Positions 1-6,939 of a DNA stretch of 40,774 nt are shown one piece after another. Location: the NCBI GenBank assembly GCA_018267575.1, contig JAFDYF010000060.1, forward strand, positions 1 to 40,774, read 5' to 3'. This stretch comes from Bacteroidota bacterium (GTDB lineage: Bacteria > Bacteroidota > Bacteroidia > Chitinophagales > Chitinophagaceae). Within the stretch, counting starts at the first letter, position 1. Every line of letters begins with the position of its first letter. Position numbers and translations under genes: made by a program. The notes below the pieces were generated by a model. The model was given only the letters and a program-made list of their open reading frames with translations. It searched no databases and was not told the origin of the DNA.

Positions 1-59
1 CTTGATAGGTTCAACATCGGCTAAAGTATTTTTTAATAGCACAACACGTTAATATAAAA

Positions 60-644
60 TCATTTTCCCTCAATAAAAAAATACACAACCAAGGCGAGGG
101 AATCCGTATTTCCAATATTTGAAGGACGATGGGGCAACCGGCCATCAAAGAAAAGCGAATCGCCCTGTTTCAATAAATATTTTTTCCCATCAATCAGGTA
201 CTCAATACTCCCTTTAATGATATATTTATACTCATAGGCTTCCGTCCTTACAAGCTTTGACCGCTTGGCACCCTTCTTCAATTCCAACAATACAATATCC
301 AAAGGGCCGGCATGGATATTCCGTGTCATAATCCTTTTATATACAAACCCTTTGGCAGCCTCCTTTTCAAAAGCCTGATAATCCTTTGCTTTTTGAACAA
401 TCACTTTGTCGGCTTTTTTGGCAGGTTGGATACTGCTGAAAAACTCATTCAAGTCCAAGTTCAGGGAACGGACGATACTCATCAGTACCCAAAGAGAAGG
501 CACGGTTCGATTGTTCTCAATCTGAGAAATAAGACCTTTGCTCACCTGGGCCTTGTTGGCCAGTTCTTGTAAGGTGATCCCCTTTTCCTGGCGGACTTCC
601 TTGATTTTATTACTTATCTGTATCAACAAATCTTCTTCGACCAT
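60..644 (-). CDS. XRE-family transcriptional regulator with C-terminal cupin domain
   Basis: A 194-residue DNA-binding regulator. Residues about 8-69 form a helix-turn-helix of the XRE type (TLQELANKAQVSKGLISQIE is the recognition part). Residues about 114-191 form a small cupin barrel, recognisable from EAYEYKYIIKGSIEYL and the GDSLFFDGRLPHRP strand pair. This HTH-plus-cupin architecture is known in regulators that sense a small metabolite with the cupin, such as the PuuR/SutR type. The ligand cannot be told from sequence. The ATG at 642-644 is the natural start, and the HTH begins soon after it. A TACATTTA sequence just upstream on the same strand is a near match to the Bacteroidota -7 element. 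No neighbouring metabolic gene points to a target. Confidence 0.9.
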   Translation of the reverse strand: MVEEDLLIQISNKIKEVRQEKGITLQELANKAQVSKGLISQIENNRTVPSLWVLMSIVRSLNLDLNEFFSSIQPAKKADKVIVQKAKDYQAFEKEAAKGFVYKRIMTRNIHAGPLDIVLLELKKGAKRSKLVRTEAYEYKYIIKGSIEYLIDGKKYLLKQGDSLFFDGRLPHRPSNIGNTDSLALVVYFFIEGK

Positions 645-1131
645 TTTCTCAATACTGTTTTTGTAAATGTAATGAGGACATCGCTAAAAACCTAGAATAC
701 GAAGCAAGGTGAAAGTATAAAAGTTGCTTTATACAGAAACATCAGCCTAAGGAAAGCAAGAGGTTTGTTTGATGTACAGATGGCCAGGAAAGATGAGTAG
801 AAACGATAATGGCACGATTGGGCGGGCTTAATTGGTAACTTAAGTTTTTTGTGTTTATTATGTTTTGACACCGACGTTCTCCGCTTGATGCCATAACAAT
901 AAAGTTGGCGTAGGTGTAGGTCTGGATAAAAAACTGGTCGCCACCTAGAGCCGGAGCGGCACATACATTGGGCTAAAGGCATGAACAAAATATACTTGAG
1001 CTAAGGACATTTGCGAGGAACCCGGTAAGATGAACTAAACAATGAGGACCAAAGACCATACAATAGAAGAATCTATAACAAAAAAATCGGGTTATTACAG
1101 ACGGTCTTAGGTCTATTATTTTGCAGTAAAC
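645..1131. other. 487-bp stretch without a convincing gene
   Basis: I see no supported gene here. The one open frame (692-988, minus strand) is rich in Cys, Arg and His and has no recognisable domain, so it looks like chance. The block at about 850-980 is richer in G+C than its surroundings and could be old repeat or gene debris, but I cannot identify it. Confidence 0.5.
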
Positions 1132-1326
1132 TCAAATATCATCTGCCATTGTCAAATCATCTTCTTGATAGATTTCTTTATTGGGGGTATCCGTATTGTC
1201 TTCAGCCAATCTGCATAAGTATTGAATTGAATTCTTGCTGTCATAAAATAACTGCTGAACGGCGATTACCTCCAACAACATTTCATTGTTGTACACTTTA
1301 TCACCAATTTTAAATTTAGGATTCAT
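1132..1326 (-). CDS. Small hypothetical protein, 64 aa
   Basis: A short cytosolic protein beginning MNPKFKIGDKVYNNEMLLEV. The opening FKIGDKVY...LEVIAV reads like the first strands of a small SH3-like/KOW-type barrel, as in many short Bacteroidota proteins that begin with FxxGDxV. The tail is acidic (AEDNTDTPNKEIYQEDDLTM). Function is unknown. Residue composition and the ATG start look like a genuine gene, and it has the same strand as its neighbours. It lies 66 bp downstream of the T9SS cargo gene's stop codon, so the two could share a transcript. There is no transmembrane segment or signal peptide. Confidence 0.6.
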   Translation of the reverse strand: MNPKFKIGDKVYNNEMLLEVIAVQQLFYDSKNSIQYLCRLAEDNTDTPNKEIYQEDDLTMADDI

Positions 1327-1392
1327 AGAGAATAAGATTTATCAAATATAGTTGGCTCAGCAAAAAAATGGCTGACCTATATCAAACCACAA

Positions 1393-3231
1393 TTATTTTT
1401 TACTAATTTCATAGGTTGCGTTAATGGCAGTACCATTTACCTTGAAAAAATAGATTCCCTTTTCCAGATTACTAACGGGTATGCATGACCCATTTAATGA
1501 ACTCAACTTATAGGTATTTACCCGTTGGCCAGCTACATTGAATATTTCCACCGTGGCATTCCCGTTAATAGATGATGATATATGAAGTTGGTCCACTACA
1601 GGGTTGGGATAAAAACTAAGACCGGTTCCATTATTATGTGAAAAATCCATTTTCACCACGGGTGAATTTCCGGTATAGCCGTCCAAATCAACTATTTGAA
1701 GACGATAATAACTAGTCCCATCCAGTGGGCTATTATCTGTAAAGCTATAATCAGTCGGAACGGAAGGGCTTCCTTTTGCCTTCAGGGTACCGATTGTCGT
1801 GAATCCCCCGCCAGTAACAGAACGCTGAATATCGAAATGATCTGTATTAACCTCGGTAATGGTTGTCCATTGCAGCAATACGCTTAGATCCTGTTTTTTT
1901 GCTGCGAAGCTTTTTAAGGTCATTGGCAATGAACCAGTATTGGATGTGCCGATGATGGTATAATAACCATTGGAAAGATTTGATGCTTTTACAACAAAAG
2001 ACACGGAGCTTCCCGAAACCGTGCTAGAAACAAGTGTTACCTGAACGTTTGTGCCTGTTGCAAAACTACCATCCGTAGCGTTGTAAAGGATTTTATAGCT
2101 ATAGCTGGCGTTTGGGCTGGTTCCGTTATAATCACTATAATTGAAATTAAGGGTTATGTTACCGTTGCTATTGCCACCTGTTGACTGTATATACCAAGAA
2201 CGGTTCCAGATATAACTATTTGCTGGCACATTGCTGATACTTGGGTTTTTGATCACCGAGTTAGCCTGACCATTATGTGCTGCCATTAGAAAACCAGCTG
2301 TATTTAAAAAGTCAGAGCTTGTAACACCACTGCTGAGTCCCAGTCCATCGGTAGAACCTGCAGGATTTGTAAGGAAATTATCTGTGCTACTGGTATAACC
2401 AATCCCCACCAAGTTTTTGTTATAGGTAGAAGTAGTAGGCGCGGTAAAAACAGTATAGGCCGACGAAGGCAGGTTAGCCGTCAATCCCCATTGGGCAGCT
2501 TCATAATTTTCCAATAATATCCGGCTGGTCGTGTTCAAAGTTGTATTATAGGCCAACAGTTCATAAACGGGGTCATTATTATACATACCCCTTGACATAA
2601 AAGTTGAACTTAATGAATATGTGGCATTGGTAGCGGCTTTCGCTTGGTCTACCAAAATGTGTTTGGCTGTTGAACCAGTCATCCCTTGTGTGCCATTGAT
2701 CCACATGCTGGTTGGGCTGCCCGTGTTATAGTTCCAATCGTTGGCATTGGGTCCGTCGGTATAACTAACACTACTTGCCGATCCACTGAACCTTACACTA
2801 AAATCCGAAAGTGCTGGGGATGAGAATAAATATTGATAACCCGTACCCAACATAGCCCTGGCCGAAACAATGGTTTGGTAAGCCCCCGATGGGCCCGTCA
2901 TGTATTGTGTGCTGTTTTGGAACAAAACGGTCCCAAATCCGTTTTGGGCATTGGTTGAAAAAATGGGCTGAGCCGTGCTGGTAGCCTGAACCGCGTTAGC
3001 CGCATTTCCGCTTTTATCCTTCCAGGTTGCTACTGAACTACCGTTCACCACCTGAACCCCGTTGGGATCTAATATGGTGTTGGGGTCAGCGGCGGTGAGC
3101 CATAATTTTAAATTGCTGTTCCCCAAACCAGCGGGATAATAGCTTTGGGCTTGAATCGAAAAAGCAGTTAATGAAACTGTGATGCAAATAGCAAGAGCCT
3201 TAAAAGTTTTCGTAGGTATGTGCATGGTCAA
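1393..3231 (-). CDS. Secreted T9SS cargo protein with C-terminal sorting domain
   Basis: A 612-residue exported protein. Residues 1-28 are a signal peptide ending at AQA/Q; the second Met (residue 3) is an alternative start. Residues about 33-110 have the LKLWLTAADPNTILDPNG...WKDKSGNAANA pattern of laminin-G/concanavalin-like domains that begin many Bacteroidota adhesin-like proteins. The middle is rich in Ser, Thr, Asn and Tyr, with repeated strand patterns. Residues about 435-525 look like a fibronectin-III-like module (LQWTTITEVNTDHFDIQRS). Residues about 538-612 (FYPNPVVDQLHISS, then GQRVNTYKL and LEKGIYFFKV) are a type A type IX secretion sorting domain, which directs export across the outer membrane and is normally cleaved. 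It is probably a surface or released adhesin or binding protein; no catalytic motif was seen. Confidence 0.9.
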   Translation of the reverse strand: MTMHIPTKTFKALAICITVSLTAFSIQAQSYYPAGLGNSNLKLWLTAADPNTILDPNGVQVVNGSSVATWKDKSGNAANAVQATSTAQPIFSTNAQNGFGTVLFQNSTQYMTGPSGAYQTIVSARAMLGTGYQYLFSSPALSDFSVRFSGSASSVSYTDGPNANDWNYNTGSPTSMWINGTQGMTGSTAKHILVDQAKAATNATYSLSSTFMSRGMYNNDPVYELLAYNTTLNTTSRILLENYEAAQWGLTANLPSSAYTVFTAPTTSTYNKNLVGIGYTSSTDNFLTNPAGSTDGLGLSSGVTSSDFLNTAGFLMAAHNGQANSVIKNPSISNVPANSYIWNRSWYIQSTGGNSNGNITLNFNYSDYNGTSPNASYSYKILYNATDGSFATGTNVQVTLVSSTVSGSSVSFVVKASNLSNGYYTIIGTSNTGSLPMTLKSFAAKKQDLSVLLQWTTITEVNTDHFDIQRSVTGGGFTTIGTLKAKGSPSVPTDYSFTDNSPLDGTSYYRLQIVDLDGYTGNSPVVKMDFSHNNGTGLSFYPNPVVDQLHISSSINGNATVEIFNVAGQRVNTYKLSSLNGSCIPVSNLEKGIYFFKVNGTAINATYEISKK

Positions 3232-3431
3232 AGTTTAACGGGAAATAAATACCCAAAAACTTGCCACGATACACTATATTGATAATTAAATAATTACAGA
3301 CTTAAACTTGCATTAGGGAATCCCAAATACGGAATCAAATCCCGATTGAGAACAATAGTTGGGATATATCGCATCATGGATCAGAACCGATTTACCTAAT
3401 CAGCGGGATTGGTGAGATGGTTGGCAGTGAT

Positions 3432-3746
3432 TTAAAAAAGTGGGATATGGCTTTCTTTTAGCCTTTTTTCAATGGCAGCAGCCAGTGGATATTTCAGAGA
3501 TTCTGCAATATTTTTTGATTTGCATTCCCATTTTACCAGGATGCGGTCCAGTAATTCAATCTTTATTGGATAGAAATCGGCATCGAATGCCTGGTTGGCT
3601 GGTTTAAGCGTATTGCAAACGGTATGAAAATAAACTTCATTTTCTTTTCCCAGCTTCTTTTCAATAGTGCCCTTGCACTTGAGCATGCCTAGCGAAAACT
3701 CCACGGGCAGGCGATGATTGTTTTTCATAATGATATTTGACTTCAA
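3432..3746 (-). CDS. Hypothetical protein, 104 aa
   Basis: I do not recognise this protein. It has no signal peptide or membrane segment. It contains three Cys residues and a basic C-terminal helix (LKYPLAAAIEKRLKESHIPLF). The sequence MKNNHRLPVEFSLG starting at residue 7 (ATG at 3726-3728) is an equally good start. It is flanked by about 200 bp of apparently non-coding DNA on both sides, so it is probably transcribed alone. Codon use looks like that of its neighbours. Confidence 0.55.
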   Translation of the reverse strand: MKSNIIMKNNHRLPVEFSLGMLKCKGTIEKKLGKENEVYFHTVCNTLKPANQAFDADFYPIKIELLDRILVKWECKSKNIAESLKYPLAAAIEKRLKESHIPLF

Positions 3747-3978
3747 ACGTATTTTCCCGAAAAATGTTATTCAATACCATTTTTATTAACCTGACCATGG
3801 GGAAATATGGGTAGTTCTACGAAATCATACAAATTGCCATAGAGGAGAAATTACAATGAACAGATTACATGCATTTTGGCAGAGACAAAATTTTCTAAGT
3901 AATTTACAGAAGCCAACTTAAACTGATTGCTTTTTTGCACACATGCATTAATATAAAAAACAGCCCACGATAGATGGC

Positions 3979-5172
3979 TTATTCAATCACCCTCATTGCT
4001 TTTCCATATTCTGTATTATCATTAATCAATTTGGCTTCTTTGATATAGGCATTCTTGATTGCTTCTGTCCGAGGCATTTTCTGTGATACCAAAATCAAAA
4101 AATGGCTTTTTTCTGGATCCCCATCAAAATGAGAAACCTGACCAATCAGGCTTTCCCATTGCTGGTCCTCGAACCGATGAACAGATATCATTTTTTGGTA
4201 AAGATCTTCTTTTAACCGATCATCCCTAATGCGCCCAATCGCATCCAATAATTTGTCGAAATTGTTTGCAGACAATTCTGTTTGGACAATCAGTTGCATC
4301 AACAGGTTTTCTTTTTGAAAGTCGTCATTGAAGCCTGTCATCAGATCCAGCATCCGGCCATAGCGGGGTTCACTCAATTGCCCCTTGCTCAAGATAAATT
4401 TCAACAAATTGGCCTTCTCATTCTCATCGGTCAATCCATTGATTATATCCGTTGCTTTGCTGAAACAGGTCTCGTTCATGGGCAGATTCAGAACCAATTT
4501 CAATGCAGTTGATTTGTTATAGTCGGAGCCTAGCCCTTCAACAGCCTGTAAATAAGTCTGCATCACGGATGAATCTTGCAGGAAAACGGGACTGAATTTC
4601 TTAAACAGCTCCAACCTATTATCATCGGAGTCCAATACGGTAGAGGCTTTTTTTAGTAATAACAACAGGTCATCGGATGAGAGGGAATCTGATTGTAACA
4701 GCTTTTGAAAATACATGTTTTTAATTCCTCCATTTTTCAGATTTCCAAGCGCATTAATAAGTGCAAGGTTTCCCCCCGATTTATAAACACGTTCCATCCG
4801 GCCATCGGCGTCAACCCCCCAAGCAATACATTCCTTAATGGCATGAACCACAAATTTCATCCCACTGCTATCTATGGCCATTTTGTTACCATTATCCATA
4901 ATATCATAGGTGATGAGACCATTTTTGTCATCTGCTTTCAATTGCCAATCATTTTCCTTGAACTTAAGATACCCACCCTTTGAAATACTCTTGATGGATG
5001 TTTCGTCATCGCTGAAAACAATTTTGCCAGAATAATTGATTTCCTCATTAAAACCGTTACTATTGATGACAATGGTAGACTCATTCCCAAATGCATGTTG
5101 ATGCTTGGCATAAGTCAAATAAGCACCTGTCAATATCAGGCAAAATGCAATCACAAAATATTCAGGTTTCAT
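3979..5172 (-). CDS. Membrane-anchored protein resembling the periplasmic tail of BlaR1/M56-type sensors
   Basis: A 397-residue protein with one N-terminal transmembrane helix (about residues 4-22) and the remainder probably in the periplasm. Residues about 45-140 follow a pattern seen in the non-catalytic tails of M56/BlaR1-like proteins: a strand-rich opening (DDETSIKSISKGGYLKFKE), then an ARV-like element (KECIAWGVDADGRMERVYKSGG). Residues about 150-390 are helical repeats of roughly 36 residues (LFKKFSPVFLQDSSVMQTYL, LLKFILSKGQLSEPRYGRML), HEAT-like in feel. The protease domain of true M56 proteins is absent. The gene starts 29 bp after the 149-aa membrane protein gene and should share its transcript. 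I infer it is an effector or envelope-stress component of the ECF regulon. Its function is not established. Confidence 0.75.
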   Translation of the reverse strand: MKPEYFVIAFCLILTGAYLTYAKHQHAFGNESTIVINSNGFNEEINYSGKIVFSDDETSIKSISKGGYLKFKENDWQLKADDKNGLITYDIMDNGNKMAIDSSGMKFVVHAIKECIAWGVDADGRMERVYKSGGNLALINALGNLKNGGIKNMYFQKLLQSDSLSSDDLLLLLKKASTVLDSDDNRLELFKKFSPVFLQDSSVMQTYLQAVEGLGSDYNKSTALKLVLNLPMNETCFSKATDIINGLTDENEKANLLKFILSKGQLSEPRYGRMLDLMTGFNDDFQKENLLMQLIVQTELSANNFDKLLDAIGRIRDDRLKEDLYQKMISVHRFEDQQWESLIGQVSHFDGDPEKSHFLILVSQKMPRTEAIKNAYIKEAKLINDNTEYGKAMRVIE

Positions 5173-5201
5173 GATATCTTTTTTATGGGGATAATTGTAA
5201 A

Positions 5202-5651
5202 CTACTTGTTGTTTTCCTCCTTTCTGCTAAAAAAATAATAGCCCAGAAAACTCGATGCAAGGCTGAAGGACATGATAGCCAATGAATGGAAACCCAGAGG
5301 CTGGGAAAGATTTATAAAAGTGAACCCAAGCCCGATGCCTGCTAAAATGGAAAACCATTTCAAAGGCTCCAATCTACTCTCTTTTTTCAACGGTTGCAAA
5401 AGTTGCGTTACTGTATTCTCCGAAGCTCCTTTATCGATCAATTTATTTTTGAGCTTGCTATCCAGATAAGAACGAATCAAAGTCAGAAAAAAAGTGGATA
5501 CCAAAAAAACAGCTAACAAAGCCCCGGAAACACTCAACAGTTCTCTCATGAAATCAGAATCGATAATGGGCTTAGGGGTTTCTGCTATGTTTTGTGCTTG
5601 GGCAACAAATACCGACAACATCATCGTTGCTATCGTTGTAATTTTTTTCAT
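5202..5651 (-). CDS. Small multi-pass membrane protein (DUF6249-like) of the ECF cluster
   Basis: A 149-residue protein with a cleavable-looking signal peptide (residues 1-19, ending VAQA/Q), a transmembrane helix at about 42-62, a basic juxtamembrane stretch (SYLDSKLKNKLIDKGASE), and two further helices at about 99-118 and 123-143. The layout helix, basic linker with a KGAS-like turn, then a helix pair recalls the DUF6249 proteins that often sit next to ECF sigma factors in Bacteroidota; that family name is my inference. Its promoter (5681-5709) matches the sigma gene's promoter almost exactly, so it is probably a direct target of this sigma factor. It is followed closely by the 397-aa BlaR1-tail-like gene. 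Confidence 0.75.
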   Translation of the reverse strand: MKKITTIATMMLSVFVAQAQNIAETPKPIIDSDFMRELLSVSGALLAVFLVSTFFLTLIRSYLDSKLKNKLIDKGASENTVTQLLQPLKKESRLEPLKWFSILAGIGLGFTFINLSQPLGFHSLAIMSFSLASSFLGYYFFSRKEENNK

Positions 5652-5680
5652 GCGCTTTTTTTGATGTTAATAATAAATGA

Positions 5681-5709
5681 TTAGACAGACCTCCTACATT
5701 TATGTTGCA
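5681..5709 (-). promoter_or_regulatory. Second ECF-type promoter (-35 TGCAACA, 16-nt spacer, -10 GTCTAA)
   Basis: Read on the minus strand, TGCAACA (5709-5703) is followed 16 nt later by GTCTAA (5686-5681). The 17-mer AGGTCTGTCTAATCATT around the -10 is identical to that of the promoter before the sigma gene. It would start transcription near 5675, about 24 nt before the ATG of the 149-aa membrane protein. Two copies with the same spacing in one cluster argue for recognition by the adjacent ECF sigma factor. Confidence 0.75.
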
Positions 5710-5719
5710 GTCTTTTAAA

Positions 5720-6157
5720 TTAATTTAATGCGCTTATTTGTTTTTGATATTTTCTGAATAGCTCCGCAGCTTGGAATACAATCACCGCCAGCCCAGTAAG
5801 TAATATCAGGTATATGAACATGGGCATTACCCCAGTAAAGATATTGGCCAGATATTTCCTGAAAGCAAATGCCGCGACTATCGTTGATGACCCCATTAGG
5901 AAAACGGTGAAGTAAACCAAAAAATCATTAAAGGCAAATTTAGGTTTTGCCAGTTGGGGCATCAACAGCCCGGACAAATCAAAATCAAATGTTGGTTTCT
6001 CCTGTACCCGGATAGCTTCAAACAATTGGGTATAGGTTTGCAGCTTTGCCTGACAATCCACACAGGTTTCCATATGTGCAATAAGATGAGGGGCCGAGCC
6101 CTTTTTATCCAACGCATATTGTTGAATCTCCTCCTCAGAAAGATGTGCTGCTATCAT
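5720..6157 (-). CDS. Anti-sigma factor with zinc-finger (zf-HC2) domain
   Basis: A 145-residue membrane protein expected to bind and hold the ECF sigma factor encoded just upstream. Residues 24-35 contain the anti-sigma zinc motif: H28, C32 and C35 (HMETCVDC). Two transmembrane helices follow at about residues 80-98 and 108-130, leaving a short basic tail. The ATG overlaps the sigma gene stop by 4 bp, the classic arrangement for stoichiometric co-expression of sigma and anti-sigma. The zinc-binding part is N-terminal and so cytoplasmic. How inactivation is signalled is unknown; the downstream membrane proteins are candidates for this role. Confidence 0.9.
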   Translation of the reverse strand: MIAAHLSEEEIQQYALDKKGSAPHLIAHMETCVDCQAKLQTYTQLFEAIRVQEKPTFDFDLSGLLMPQLAKPKFAFNDFLVYFTVFLMGSSTIVAAFAFRKYLANIFTGVMPMFIYLILLTGLAVIVFQAAELFRKYQKQISALN

Positions 6158-6768
6158 AATTCTTCTCTTTTAAACTTAGACAATAAATTATCTTTTAACG
6201 CTTTTCTCGCCCTGAATAAATAACTTTTCACCGTGCCCACAGGCAATTCAGTGATTTGGGCTATCTCCTCATAACTCCTCTCCTCTTGATGGTACAGTAC
6301 AATTAGTGTTCTATAAACCGGCGAAAGCTGATCAATCGCAGCATTCAGAATCGATACTGATTCTTTTTTGAACAAAACGTTTTCGGTCAGCGTGCTGGTT
6401 AAATCCGTTGATTTTTCCTGTAATTTTTCTAACCCTTCTGCATAACCCTCTTCATCAAGATTACTAATGCCGGGTAAAACCAGTTTCTTTTTTTCCAAAT
6501 AGCTCAGACACTTGTTGTAAGCAATTTGAGCTATCCATGTAGATATTTTAGATTGAAACCTAAAACTTCCCAATTTGCCAAATGCACCCATATACACATC
6601 CTGAGCGATATCTTTCCTGTCTTCCACATTGGCAATCATTCTACATACAATTTGTGTCACCAGGCCCTGAGTTCCCTTTATAATAATATCAAAAGCATGG
6701 GTTTGCCCATGCAATATTTTCTCAACCAGTTGTTTCTCGTCCAGATGGTTTCCTGATTTTTGGTTCAC
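6154..6768 (-). CDS. ECF RNA polymerase sigma-70 factor
   Basis: A 204-residue extracytoplasmic-function sigma factor. Region sigma-2 spans about residues 27-95, with MIANVEDRKDIAQDVYMGAF and the -10-binding stretch FRFQSKISTWIAQIAYNKCL. Region sigma-4 spans about 135-195, with YHQEERSYEEIAQITELPVG and the -35-binding helix GTVKSYLFRARKAL. The start codon is GTG (6766-6768). No other usable start lies upstream of region 2: the next ATG is at residue 44, inside it. The promoter at 6777-6805 ends only a few bases before this GTG, so the message is probably leaderless or nearly so. The gene overlaps the anti-sigma gene by 4 bp. Confidence 0.93.
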   Translation of the reverse strand: MNQKSGNHLDEKQLVEKILHGQTHAFDIIIKGTQGLVTQIVCRMIANVEDRKDIAQDVYMGAFGKLGSFRFQSKISTWIAQIAYNKCLSYLEKKKLVLPGISNLDEEGYAEGLEKLQEKSTDLTSTLTENVLFKKESVSILNAAIDQLSPVYRTLIVLYHQEERSYEEIAQITELPVGTVKSYLFRARKALKDNLLSKFKREEL

Positions 6769-6776
6769 TTGAATGA

Positions 6777-6805
6777 TTAGACAGACCTGACAAAAAATTG
6801 TTGCA
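6777..6805 (-). promoter_or_regulatory. Autoregulatory ECF promoter of the sigma gene (TGCAACA, 16 nt, GTCTAA)
   Basis: On the minus strand TGCAACA (6805-6799) and GTCTAA (6782-6777) are separated by 16 nt. This is the same pair and spacing as at 5681-5709. GTCTAA matches the -10 class used by RpoE-like ECF sigmas. Predicted initiation is at about 6770-6772, against a GTG start codon at 6768. Autoregulation of ECF operons is common in the family; here it is inferred from the duplicated element. Confidence 0.75.
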
Positions 6806-6845
6806 ATAAATGTATGAGATCAAGCGATGCCATTCTTGATACCAG

Positions 6846-6868
6846 AAAAAAAGCCCCGAATGGGGCTT
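6846..6868 (-). terminator. Rho-independent terminator of glmS
   Basis: Read on the minus strand: AAGCCCC, loop ATTC, GGGGCTT, followed by a run of seven T. The 7-bp GC-rich stem plus U-tract lies 72 bp after the glmS stop codon, which is the usual place for the terminator of this gene. Confidence 0.85.
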
Positions 6869-6939
6869 AAAGTAGTAATTGATATTGATTTCAATTCGTT
6901 AAAATCTATGGAAAAGAGAAATCGTGAAGTACTCAAAAC

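Noticed and set aside
692..988. 98-aa open frame on the minus strand after the XRE gene
   Set aside because: Unusual composition (many Cys, Arg, His), no domain resemblance and no sensible start context. It looks like a chance frame in non-coding DNA.
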